Made by a program: the position numbers and the translations under genes. Positions 25,559 through 34,422 of a DNA stretch of 64,000 nt are shown here, one piece after another. The stretch is from Dietzia cinnamea NBRC 102147. Lineage in GTDB: Bacteria > Actinomycetota > Actinomycetes > Mycobacteriales > Mycobacteriaceae. How positions within the stretch are numbered: position 1 is the first letter of the stretch; the number at the start of each line of letters is the position of its first letter. The stretch covers positions 1 through 64,000 of the forward strand of contig NZ_BCSW01000014.1 in the NCBI RefSeq assembly GCF_001571065.1, written 5' to 3'. Under the pieces are notes generated by a model that worked only from the letters and a program-made list of their open reading frames with translations, was not told the origin of the DNA and did not search any database.

Positions 25559-26151
25559 TGTACTCGCCCGGCCGACCCCGCCTCGTGGACCGGCGGCGCC
25601 CCGGGGCCACGCCGGCCGACGAGATCCTCGACGCCGCGGCGGAGCTGTTCACCACCCGCGGGTACACGGCCACCTCCACCCGGGCCATCGCGGACGCCGT
25701 CGGACTCCGTCAGGCGTCCCTCTACACGCACTTCCCCACCAAGGCCGCGATCCTCCGCGCGCTGCTCGACGCGACGGTGGCCCCGGCGCTCGAGCACGCC
25801 CGCCGGCTCCGCGCCGGGGGCGGGGACCCGCGCGAGGCCCTGCTGACGCTGGCGACGCTCGACGTCGAGGGCCTCCTCGCCTCGCGGTGGAACGTCGGGA
25901 TGCTCTACGTGCTGCCCGAGGTCGCAGGGGACGAGTTCGCGGAGTTCCGGGACGCGCGCTCGGAGCTCCGGGAGATCTACCGCGAGCTCGTCGCCCTGTG
26001 CCGCCCCGACCTCGACGCCGACGATCCGGCGCTCGACCTGCCGTTCCGCGTGGTCGAGGCGGTGATCGCGCACCGCCAGGACCACCCGTCGGCCCCCGTC
26101 GACGCGGCGCGGTGGGGCCGGGCCGCGGCCCGGGCGGTCGGACTCGGGTGA
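25558..26151 (+). CDS. TetR-family transcriptional regulator
   Basis: A 197-residue TetR protein. The N-terminal helix-turn-helix is clear (ADEILDAAAELFTTRGYTATSTRAIADAVGLRQASLYTHFPTK, about 19-62), with a variable ligand domain after it. ATG 25558 shares a base with the Fic stop and has GGAGG ten bases upstream. As last gene of the nucleotidyltransferase-Fic operon it may autoregulate that unit, although the next nuclease-helicase genes follow almost immediately and could be included. Confidence 0.9.
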   Translation: MYSPGRPRLVDRRRPGATPADEILDAAAELFTTRGYTATSTRAIADAVGLRQASLYTHFPTKAAILRALLDATVAPALEHARRLRAGGGDPREALLTLATLDVEGLLASRWNVGMLYVLPEVAGDEFAEFRDARSELREIYRELVALCRPDLDADDPALDLPFRVVEAVIAHRQDHPSAPVDAARWGRAAARAVGLG

Positions 26152-26186
26152 TCGGCCGTGTCGGACCCGTGGTGCACCATGGCGGT

Positions 26187-29129
26187 GTGACCGGATCCCA
26201 GGCTCATCCCCCCGCCCTCGTCGCCGAGGTCCGCCGCCTCCGGGCGGCCGATCCGCTCGGCCGGATCACCGTGATCGTGCCGTCGTTCGGGGCCGCCCGG
26301 GACCTGGTCCGCGCGCTGGCCCTGTCCGGCGGCGCCGTCAACGTGGCGGTCCGGACCGCCGCCCAGATCGTCGACGAGCTGTCCGCACCGGTGCTCGCCC
26401 CGCGGGCCGCGGTGCCGTTCCCGCTCCTGGCCGCCGCCGTGGACAAGGCGCTCGACGCGGATCCGGGCCGCCTGGCCGCCGTGGCCGCCGAGCCCGTCAC
26501 CGGTCAGGCGGTGGCCCGTGCGTGCCTGCGCCTGGGGACCGTCGAGCCCGGGTCGGTCGCCGCCGAGACGCCGCTGCACTCCGAGGTGCTCCGCCTCGCC
26601 GGCGAGGCGCACGAGATGACGGGCGGCGCCTACTACACGCAGCACGAGGCGGTCACCACCGCGCTGGAGCGGCTGGACGACCTGGGCCGGGTCGTGCTCG
26701 CCGCGCCGCTGCGGGGCACGCACGCCGAGCGGAGGTTGCGGGTCGCGCTCTCCGAACGCGGCGTGACGCCCGTCGCCGGCACCGGCTCGGACCATCTCGC
26801 CTCCGCGGCGGAGCCCGCGTCCGCGGACGCGGTCACCGGGACCCACGTCCTGCACGCGTCGGACTCGGACGACGAGGTGCGGGCGGTGGTCCGCTTCGTC
26901 CGCTCCCGCCTGGCCGAGGGGGTCCCCGGCCACCGGATCGGGGTCTACTACCCGTCCCCGGACCCCTACCTGCGTCTGCTCCACCGGGCGTTCGCCGAGG
27001 CGGGGATCGCCGTGTACGGGCCCTCCGACTCGACGTTGGGTCGCTCCCCCGCCGGCCGGTCACTGGTGCGCCTGCTGCGCCTGGACACGTCGGTGATGCC
27101 GCGGGCGGAGTTGCTGTCGATCATCGCCGAGGGCTCGGTCACCCCCCTCGACGACTCGGGGGTCGCCGTGTCGTCCCGGCGCGTCGAGACCCTCACCCGC
27201 ACCCGGTTCCCGGTGATCGGCGGCGGCGACTGGGACCGGTTGGACGAGCACCTGCGCACCGAGCCGGAGGCATCGGGCGAGTCGGAGGTGCTGGGTGAGT
27301 CGGACCGCGCGGCCGCGTCCGCCCTGCTGCGGTTGATCCGCCTCATCCGGTCCGGTTTGGCCGCGGTCGACGCCGCCCGCACCTGGACGGAGGCCGCCGA
27401 CGCGGTGCGCGGCCTGGTCACGGCGGCCTTCCGGCAGGGTCCGGACCGCGCGGCGGTCCTCGCGGTGGTCGGCGCCCTGGCCGACCTCGACGCCATCGCA
27501 CCCGCCATCACCCGGGACCGCGTGGCGGGCGCCGTCACCGCCCGTCTCGATCCGGTGGGCGACCGGGTCGGCGAGGAGGGCGCGGGCGTGGCCCTCGGGC
27601 CGATCGACGACGCCGTGGGCCGCGACCTCGACACGGTCTGCGTGGTGGGGATGGCAGAGGGTCTGCTGCCCGTCCTCCACGCGCCCGACCCGCTGCTGCC
27701 CGAGGGGTCCGTCGAGCCCCCGTCGGCCGAGGTGCTCGACGAGCGTTACCGCGTCCTCCAGCTCGCGCTGGCCGCCGGCTCCGAGCGCCGGCTGTGCTCG
27801 TTCCCCCGCGGTTCGATGCGTGGCGGTGGTGACCGGATCCCGTCCCGCTGGCTGCTCCCCACGCTCTCCCGGCTCGTCGGCTCACCCGTCCACGCCACTC
27901 GCTGGCAGGAGGACGTGGCCGGATGCGCTGCGGTGATCGGCGTGTCCTCGTTCGTCGACGGGGTCCTGGCCCCGCCCGCGGCCCTGGGGACCGATCCGGC
28001 CACCCGGACGGAACTGCGGCTCCGTGACCTCGCCGCCGGCGGGTGGCGCACGCGTCCCGACGCCCCCGCGCTGCTCGTGTCCGCCCACGAGATGCGCCGC
28101 GACCGCCGACAGGGCCGGTTCACCCGGTTCACGGGCGACGTGTCGTCGGCCGCCGACCTGCTCACCGTCCTCGAGCAGCCCCTCTCCCCGACCCGGCTCG
28201 AGGACTGGGCCCAGAGCCCCTACCTGTTCTTCCTCTCCACCGTCCTGCGGGTCCGCACGCTCGACGATCCGGCGGCGGACATCGAGATGGACCTGCGCGA
28301 CTACGGTGACCTGGTCCACGCGATCCTCCAGCGGTACGTCTCCGCCCGGATCGAGAGCGGCTCCGGGCCGGACCGGGATCTGCTCATGGCGGCGCTCCGG
28401 CACGAGTGCGAGGCCGCGATCGCCGCCTCTCCCGGCCTGGTCGCCTCCCTGTGGCGTCGACGCGAGATGATGCTCGCCGCCGAGCTCGACCGGTGGTTCG
28501 CCGAGGACAGCGCCGACTTCGACGCCGGCTGGCGGCCGGCCGCGACGGAACTGGGGTTCGGGCGGTCGGACGGCGACGGCTCGGTTGTCGAGATCCCGTT
28601 CGAGGTGTCCACGTCCACGGGCGCGGCGACGGTGCTCCTGGCCGGGTCGATCGACCGACTCGACGTGCGCGCGGGCACGCAGCGCGTCACCGACTACAAG
28701 ACCGGCAAACCTCCCGAGGCGGAGGCCCGCCCGACCGCGGACGATCCCACCCTCCGCGGCACCCGCTTCCAGCTGCCCCTCTACGCCGCGGCCGCCCAGT
28801 CCGCCGGGCGGGCACCGGTGAGCGGGGCCCGGTACTGGTACTGCACCGAGCGCGGGGAGTTCGAGCAGATCTCGCTCGACATCACCGAGGACGTCATGGA
28901 CCGCGTCCGCGAGGACGTCGGCCACCTGATCGACGCCCTCCAGCGCGGGTGGTTCCCGCTCAAGGGTGGCCGGGGCTCCTCGCGCGATCTGGCGAACCTG
29001 CTCGGCGGCGACGAGCTGGACCGCGCATGGGAGAAGCTGTCGGGCCAGGAGCCGATCTCGTTCCACCCCGCGTTCGCGGGCCTGATCGCCGCGGTGACCA
29101 CCGAATCCGAATCGGAGACGACCTCATGA
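26187..29129 (+). CDS. AddB-like PD-(D/E)XK nuclease subunit
   Basis: A protein of about 980 residues with the architecture of actinobacterial AddB-like proteins. An inactive UvrD-like helicase part lacks Walker A (ITVIVPSFGAARDLVRAL in its place) but retains VVGMAEGLLPVLHAPD and DERYRVLQLALAAG. A C-terminal nuclease follows, with LAGSIDRLD and VTDYKTGKPPE. The CxxCx5C iron-sulfur cysteines of Bacillus AddB are not seen. The start is uncertain: GTG 26187 is preferred for N-terminal fit, while GTG 26148 would overlap the TetR stop (GTGA). It overlaps the helicase gene by four bases and would act with it in double-strand-break end resection. Confidence 0.82.
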   Translation: MTGSQAHPPALVAEVRRLRAADPLGRITVIVPSFGAARDLVRALALSGGAVNVAVRTAAQIVDELSAPVLAPRAAVPFPLLAAAVDKALDADPGRLAAVAAEPVTGQAVARACLRLGTVEPGSVAAETPLHSEVLRLAGEAHEMTGGAYYTQHEAVTTALERLDDLGRVVLAAPLRGTHAERRLRVALSERGVTPVAGTGSDHLASAAEPASADAVTGTHVLHASDSDDEVRAVVRFVRSRLAEGVPGHRIGVYYPSPDPYLRLLHRAFAEAGIAVYGPSDSTLGRSPAGRSLVRLLRLDTSVMPRAELLSIIAEGSVTPLDDSGVAVSSRRVETLTRTRFPVIGGGDWDRLDEHLRTEPEASGESEVLGESDRAAASALLRLIRLIRSGLAAVDAARTWTEAADAVRGLVTAAFRQGPDRAAVLAVVGALADLDAIAPAITRDRVAGAVTARLDPVGDRVGEEGAGVALGPIDDAVGRDLDTVCVVGMAEGLLPVLHAPDPLLPEGSVEPPSAEVLDERYRVLQLALAAGSERRLCSFPRGSMRGGGDRIPSRWLLPTLSRLVGSPVHATRWQEDVAGCAAVIGVSSFVDGVLAPPAALGTDPATRTELRLRDLAAGGWRTRPDAPALLVSAHEMRRDRRQGRFTRFTGDVSSAADLLTVLEQPLSPTRLEDWAQSPYLFFLSTVLRVRTLDDPAADIEMDLRDYGDLVHAILQRYVSARIESGSGPDRDLLMAALRHECEAAIAASPGLVASLWRRREMMLAAELDRWFAEDSADFDAGWRPAATELGFGRSDGDGSVVEIPFEVSTSTGAATVLLAGSIDRLDVRAGTQRVTDYKTGKPPEAEARPTADDPTLRGTRFQLPLYAAAAQSAGRAPVSGARYWYCTERGEFEQISLDITEDVMDRVREDVGHLIDALQRGWFPLKGGRGSSRDLANLLGGDELDRAWEKLSGQEPISFHPAFAGLIAAVTTESESETTS

Positions 29130-32100
29130 GCCAGCTCCCCGACCAGGCCGCCCGCGACCGCGTCGAGACCGACACCGCCGCCACCCTGTTCGTCGAGGCG
29201 GGAGCCGGGACCGGCAAGACGTACGCCCTCGTCCGCCGCCTCAGCACCCTCCTGCTGGACGACGCGGTGCCGATCGACCGGATCGCCGCCATCACGTTCA
29301 CCGAGAAGGCGGCCGCCGAGCTGCGCGACCGGCTCCGCGTGCACCTGGTGGAGCGGCGCGCGGAGGGTGATACCCGCGCGGACAAGGCCCTGGCCGGGCT
29401 CGACACGGCCGCGATCGGGACCCTGCACTCCTTCGCGCTGCGCCTGCTCTCCGAGAACCCGCTCGAGGCCGGGATCCCGCCCAAGGTGACCGCCCAACAG
29501 GACACCGCCGAGGCCGCGGCCGTCGAGGCGCTGTGGCAGGAGTGCGCCACCGTCCTGTTCGGCAGCGGCCCGACGGCGGAGCGGAGCGGCAACCTGGCGC
29601 GGGCCGTCGACGACATGCTCGACGCCGGCGTCGGCCCCCTGGCCTTCCGCGAGGTCGTCGTGGCCCTGCACCGCGACTGGGACCGCCTGCCCGGCGAGCC
29701 CCTCTACGCCGGGCCGGCCGAACTTCCCGGGTCGCCGGACCTGTCGGAGGTCGTCGCCGCGATCGGCTCGATCGTGGGGTGGCGCGACTCGTGCCGGGAC
29801 GAGACGGACCTGTTCTACGAGACCCTCGGCAAGCACCAGGCGTGGCTGGAGAGTCTCGAGGCCGCGACCACCGATCCGGCCGCGTCCCCCACCTGGGTCG
29901 AGCTCCTCGCGAAGCCGGTGGGAGTCGGGCGCGGCGGCAAGGGCGCCAGCTGGGGCGGGAAGGACGTGCTCGACTCCATCAAGGAGGAGATCAAGCAGCT
30001 GCCCGAACTGTGCGGTGAGGTCCTCGCCGCGCACTGGCGTCCGCGGATCGCCCTCGTCCTGGACGCGCTGATCCCGGTCGTCCGCCGGCATGCCGACGAG
30101 CGGCGCCGCCACGGTACGCTCCAGTTCCACGATCAGCTGGTCCTGGCCCGCGACCTGCTCCGGAACGAGGCCGTCCGCGAGCGGGTGCGGGAGCGCTACC
30201 AGCGGATCCTCATCGACGAGTTCCAGGACACCGACCCCATCCAGCTGGACCTGGCCGAACTGCTCACCTCCGGGCCGGGAGGGTCGGGGACCGAGCCCGG
30301 GCGCCTGTTCACCGTCGGCGATCCCAAGCAGTCCATCTACCGTTTCCGGCGTGCGGACATCGCGACGTACCTGCGCGCCCGGGAAGGGGACGGCGGTGCC
30401 ACGAGCGGGGTCGAGGTGGAGCGGCTGAGCACCAACTTCCGCTGCTCGCGCGCCGTGCTCGACTGGGTCAACGACGTGTTCTCCGAGGTCCTCACCGCGA
30501 CCGACGGCGTCCAACCCGAGTACCGCGCTCTGGAGCCCGCGCCCGGTCGCCCCGCGCACGACCCGGCGCACGGGCCGCGTCCGTTCGTCTTCCGCACCGA
30601 GGACGTCCCCCCGCACTGCCCGCCGAAGGCGAGTGACGACCACACCCGTCACTGGATCGAGGCCGCGGACGTGGCCCGCGTGATCGTCACCGCCATCCGC
30701 GAAGGCTGGACCCACGAGTCGAAGAACGGCGAGCAGACCCCCCTTCGTCTCGGTGACATCGCGATCCTCCTGCCGTCGCGCGGATCGCTGCCCATGCTCG
30801 AGACCTGCCTCGATCACGCCGGGATCGACTTCCGGACCGAGGCGTCCTCGATTGTCTACGGGACGCCGGAGATCCGCGATCTCCTGCTGGCCGTCCGCGC
30901 GGTGGCGAACTCCGCCGACGAGGCGTCACTGGTGGGCGCGCTGCGCTCACCCCTGTTCGGCTGCGGTGACGACGACCTGGTGCGCTGGCGAGCCGGTGGC
31001 GGCGGCTGGGCACTCACCGCCCCCGCCCCTGACGACCTCGTGTCGTCGCCGGTCGCTGACGGCATGCGATACCTCTCGGCCCTCGGCCGCTCCACCAGGC
31101 GGCCGGGCGAACTCCTCGAGAGGCTCGTGCACGACCGGATGGTCTTCGAGTCCGTCGCCGAGTCCCCCAGGCGGCGTGACCTGTGGCGGCGGATCCGGTT
31201 CGTGATCGAGCACGCGTGGCAGTGGGAGGAATCTGCGGCCGATCCCGCCCGCGCCGACCTGCGGGAGTACGCCGACTGGGCGATGGCGCTGACCGCCGAG
31301 GACGCCCGCGTGCCCGAGGCCGCGATCCCCGAGATCGGCGTCGACGCGGTGCGCATCACCACCATTCACGCCTCCAAAGGTCTCGAGTACCCGATGGTCG
31401 TTCTCGCCGGCATGAGCCGTAAGTGGCCCGATGACCGGTCCCGCCTGCTCTGGACGCAGGAGGAACCGCCGCGGCCCGCGGCGTCGTTCTCGACGATCGT
31501 CCGCGATCCGGCCTTCCGCCGCGCCGCCGCGCGCGAGGCCGAGCACTCGCTGGCCGAGCGGATCCGCCTGCTCTACGTGGCCACCACCCGCGCCGAGAGC
31601 CGGCTGGCGGTCTCGGGGCACGGCTACGTGCTGACCCAGAAGAAGACCCCCAAGAAGCTGTGGGGGTCGCTGCTCGGGTCGATCGTCGAGGTGCCCGACG
31701 CGCCCGCGCTGGTGGAGTACGGCGAGAACCTGCTCGAGGCGGCGGCCGCGCCTGAGGTCGACGTGCCCGACGAGGCCGGGTGGACCGAGCGCACCCGCGA
31801 GATCGCGGCCCGATCCGCCGAGCGTGCGGGCTGGTCGGCGACCCGGATCGTGCACCCCGACGCGGTGGACGCCGCACCAGGAGACGAGGACGTCGAGCGC
31901 CAACCGTCCCTCCCCCAGCAGCTGGCCGCTGCGCTGCGGGAGCGGTTCGCACCGGCCCCGGCCCGGCCGGAGGAGCTGCCGCCCAGGCCGCGGTACACAC
32001 CGGTCGCCTCCGGGCCGGACGTCGGCACCGCCGTGCACCACCTGGCCGAGCACACCGATCTCAGTCGCCTGCTCGGACCGGCTGCCGACCCGGACTCCGC

Positions 32101-32548
32101 AATGGCGGACTGGGACCGGTGGGCGGCCGACCAGCTGGTCGCCCTCGGACTGGGCGGCGGCCTGCAGGGCAGCCGCAATCCCGAAGCGGTCGCCGAGATG
32201 GTCTCGGTCGCGCGCACCGCGCTGACCTCCGAGCCCGTCAGGCGAGCGGCGAGCAGGACGCACTGGGCCGAGTTGCCCGCCGCCGGAACCCTGACGACGT
32301 CGGACGGGACGCGGGTGGCGGTGGACGGTGTCGTCGACCTCGTGGTGCAGGAGGACGACGGATCGCTGTCGATCATCGACTACAAGACCGACGTCGCCGT
32401 CACCACCGACACCGTCGACGAATACCTGCTGCAGTTGTGCGCGTACGCCGAGCTCCTCGGTGGCTCCACCGGCAGGGCCGTCTCGCGGATCGAGCTGGTC
32501 TTCTGCCGGGGTGCCCGGCCGACGGTCGTGGCGCGCGACCTCGGCTGA
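29126..32548 (+). CDS. AddA-like UvrD helicase-nuclease
   Basis: An 1140-residue ATP-dependent helicase/exonuclease. Walker A is EAGAGTGKT near residue 30, the Walker B region is ILIDEFQDTDPIQLDL near 360, and later motifs are GDPKQSIYRFRRAD, ITTIHASKGLEYPMVVLAG and LYVATTRAESRL. A C-terminal RecB-type nuclease has GTAVHHLAEH, VDGVVDLVV and IIDYKTD. With the preceding gene it forms an AddAB/RecBCD-type end-processing pair, distinct from the AdnAB of mycobacteria. Roles in recombinational repair or destruction of foreign DNA are inferred from the family. Confidence 0.88.
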   Translation: MSQLPDQAARDRVETDTAATLFVEAGAGTGKTYALVRRLSTLLLDDAVPIDRIAAITFTEKAAAELRDRLRVHLVERRAEGDTRADKALAGLDTAAIGTLHSFALRLLSENPLEAGIPPKVTAQQDTAEAAAVEALWQECATVLFGSGPTAERSGNLARAVDDMLDAGVGPLAFREVVVALHRDWDRLPGEPLYAGPAELPGSPDLSEVVAAIGSIVGWRDSCRDETDLFYETLGKHQAWLESLEAATTDPAASPTWVELLAKPVGVGRGGKGASWGGKDVLDSIKEEIKQLPELCGEVLAAHWRPRIALVLDALIPVVRRHADERRRHGTLQFHDQLVLARDLLRNEAVRERVRERYQRILIDEFQDTDPIQLDLAELLTSGPGGSGTEPGRLFTVGDPKQSIYRFRRADIATYLRAREGDGGATSGVEVERLSTNFRCSRAVLDWVNDVFSEVLTATDGVQPEYRALEPAPGRPAHDPAHGPRPFVFRTEDVPPHCPPKASDDHTRHWIEAADVARVIVTAIREGWTHESKNGEQTPLRLGDIAILLPSRGSLPMLETCLDHAGIDFRTEASSIVYGTPEIRDLLLAVRAVANSADEASLVGALRSPLFGCGDDDLVRWRAGGGGWALTAPAPDDLVSSPVADGMRYLSALGRSTRRPGELLERLVHDRMVFESVAESPRRRDLWRRIRFVIEHAWQWEESAADPARADLREYADWAMALTAEDARVPEAAIPEIGVDAVRITTIHASKGLEYPMVVLAGMSRKWPDDRSRLLWTQEEPPRPAASFSTIVRDPAFRRAAAREAEHSLAERIRLLYVATTRAESRLAVSGHGYVLTQKKTPKKLWGSLLGSIVEVPDAPALVEYGENLLEAAAAPEVDVPDEAGWTERTREIAARSAERAGWSATRIVHPDAVDAAPGDEDVERQPSLPQQLAAALRERFAPAPARPEELPPRPRYTPVASGPDVGTAVHHLAEHTDLSRLLGPAADPDSAMADWDRWAADQLVALGLGGGLQGSRNPEAVAEMVSVARTALTSEPVRRAASRTHWAELPAAGTLTTSDGTRVAVDGVVDLVVQEDDGSLSIIDYKTDVAVTTDTVDEYLLQLCAYAELLGGSTGRAVSRIELVFCRGARPTVVARDLG

Positions 32549-32573
32549 GGCGTGGGTGGGGCCTCAGCCGAGG
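32539..32573. terminator. bidirectional terminator built over two convergent stop codons
   Basis: A perfect 13-bp stem (32539-32551 with 32561-32573, nine-base loop) includes both the helicase stop codon (32546-32548) and the stop of the convergent gene (32564-32566). Symmetry makes it usable from both sides; no T-run follows. Confidence 0.7.
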
Positions 32574-33817
32574 TTGGTCCACACCACCCGTCCGGCCGCG
32601 ACCGCCGCCAGCGCGGAGTCGCACGGGGCCCCCGCCGTGAACGCCTGGTACAACTCCACCAGCAGGTCCACGACGGAATCCCACAGTCGGTGCAGGGGTT
32701 GCCCACCGCCGTATGCCCACACCGAGCCGGCGTCGGGGCCTCCCCGGTACGACACCGCGTAGCCGAAACCGCTCCGCTCGGCGATCGGCCACAACCGCCC
32801 GGCCCAGGTCGCGTCGCCTCCCTGCTCGAACCCGAGGACACCCGCGCCCATCGCATCCTCGTACCGCGCCGCCTGCACGTCGAAGCCGCGCTCGGTGGTT
32901 AGCGGCTCCGCGAACGGCAACAGGCCCTCCACCGAGTCCAGTCCCGTGCGCCGCAGATGCCACAGCAGGGTGCGGATACCGGTCTCGTCATCCACGCCGG
33001 ACCCGTCCAGCAGGACCCCGCTCGGGCTGTCCGAGCTGCGCGGGTCGTCCACCGCCACCACCGCCGGCGCGGGAGCGGGCACCCGGAGGAGCTCCGCGAG
33101 CGCGTCGCACAGCTCGCCGATCTGCTCGTCCAGGACCGCCCACGCGTCCTGCTCGACGGCCGCCGACCGCCGCCCCGGGCGGGAGGGCCCCACCGGGGCG
33201 GCAGCGGTGGGCGCCGGATCGCGGGGCGCGGCGAGATCGTCTGCGGGAGCCGGATCGGGCGCGGCGTCACCCCACGACGCGGCCATCGCGCCACTGATCC
33301 GGGCGAACGCGCCGTCGAACTCGGCGCTCCACCCGTCATCGGGGCCCGCGAGGACCGGGGCAGCGGGGTCGACTTCGGCGGGAGGCGGTGATTGATGGGC
33401 GGGTTCGGCGTGGGCGGATTCGGTGTGGGCCGGTTCTGCGGCGGCGGCGGGCGCTTGCTCCGAGACATCGCCGTCCGCGGGGACCGCGGGCAGGACCCCG
33501 GTGACGTCGGCCAGGAGCTCCAGCCGTGCGCGGCGTCCGCCGGCAAGCCGCTCACGTTCCGAGCGGGTGAACGACAGCACCGGCAGCGTGAGCAAGAGCG
33601 CGGCCTGGCGTCCCGTGAAACCGAAGTCGCGCTTGAGTGCGCGGCGGGCCTCGACGGGCGAGTCGGCGTCGTGGATCGCGACCATCACCGCGTCCAGGTC
33701 ATCGCAGGCGCGGAGGATCGCCTCGGCCTCGTCCCACGCCCGTCCGACCTCGTCGGATGGTTCGAACCACCCACCGATGGCACCCGCAGCGCCCACGTCA
33801 ACCCCCCAGGCAGTCAC
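32564..33817 (-). CDS. protein with GyrA-tail-like N-terminal segment and SMI1-like C-terminal domain, function unknown
   Basis: About 417 residues from GTG 33817. The first 110 residues (LRACDDLDAVMVAIHDADSPVEARRALKRDFGFTGRQAALLLTLPVLSFTRSERERL) copy the pattern of the GyrA/ParC region where the coiled coil leads to the C-terminal gate. No catalytic tyrosine domain or beta-pinwheel is present. A long Ala/Pro/Glu-rich disordered linker (about 115-240) follows. The C-terminal 130 residues (WAGRLWPIAERSGFGYAVSYRGGPDAGSVW, HRLWDSVVDLLVELYQAF) look like an SMI1/KNR4-type binding domain. It converges with the helicase gene. The start is uncertain. Confidence 0.6.
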   Translation of the reverse strand: MTAWGVDVGAAGAIGGWFEPSDEVGRAWDEAEAILRACDDLDAVMVAIHDADSPVEARRALKRDFGFTGRQAALLLTLPVLSFTRSERERLAGGRRARLELLADVTGVLPAVPADGDVSEQAPAAAAEPAHTESAHAEPAHQSPPPAEVDPAAPVLAGPDDGWSAEFDGAFARISGAMAASWGDAAPDPAPADDLAAPRDPAPTAAAPVGPSRPGRRSAAVEQDAWAVLDEQIGELCDALAELLRVPAPAPAVVAVDDPRSSDSPSGVLLDGSGVDDETGIRTLLWHLRRTGLDSVEGLLPFAEPLTTERGFDVQAARYEDAMGAGVLGFEQGGDATWAGRLWPIAERSGFGYAVSYRGGPDAGSVWAYGGGQPLHRLWDSVVDLLVELYQAFTAGAPCDSALAAVAAGRVVWTNLG

Positions 33818-34050
33818 ACGATCCGGACCCGAGCCCCAGCGGATCCCCGGGCATCCTACGCCCACCTCCGCGCCGGTGGTGGGTCCGAGACAGGGGGCGC
33901 CCAGCGAGGCCGGAGGGCCGGGAGTGAACCGACGTGTGACTGACCTCTCCGCAGGAGGAAACCGCCTCAGGCCTGCGCAAATGCCATCCGTCCGACCACT
34001 CGCACGGAGGGATCGGCCGGAACCGATCGCCGATGCGTACGGTCGAGGAC

Positions 34051-34419
34051 ATGAGCGAACGTCTGATGATCCGGGACCGCGAGGCACTCCCGGATGAGCG
34101 CCGGGCGAAGCCCGCGCGCCCGGACGACGGCCTCGTCGGTGACGAGAGCGGCCACGCCACGGTGTTCCCCGCTCCGCTGACGACCATCGCCGCCGCCCTC
34201 GTCGGTGGGTTCCTGGGCCTCGCGGCCGTCTACGGGGTGGCCGAGCGGCTGGCGGACACGCTGGCCGGGGTCGCGGCCGTGGTCATGATCTTCGCCGTCA
34301 CCCTGGCCGGGCCGCGCGTCCACGCCGGCGCCCGGACCGAGGTCGGACGCACCGTCGCCGTGGTGCTGCAGTCCGTCGGCTTCGGCGGCGTCCTCGGCGC
34401 ACTGCTCATCCTGACCTGA
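34051..34419 (+). CDS. small membrane protein of unknown function
   Basis: A 122-residue protein with a polar N terminus of about 40 residues and two or three hydrophobic segments (LTTIAAALVGGFLGLAAVYGV, LAGVAAVVMIFAVTLAGP, VVLQSVGFGGVLGALLIL). The ATG at 34051, with GAGG just upstream, is preferred to the in-frame ATG at 34033. No motif is recognised. It converges with the phosphatase gene, with three bases between stops. Confidence 0.6.
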   Translation: MSERLMIRDREALPDERRAKPARPDDGLVGDESGHATVFPAPLTTIAAALVGGFLGLAAVYGVAERLADTLAGVAAVVMIFAVTLAGPRVHAGARTEVGRTVAVVLQSVGFGGVLGALLILT

Positions 34420-34422
34420 GTC

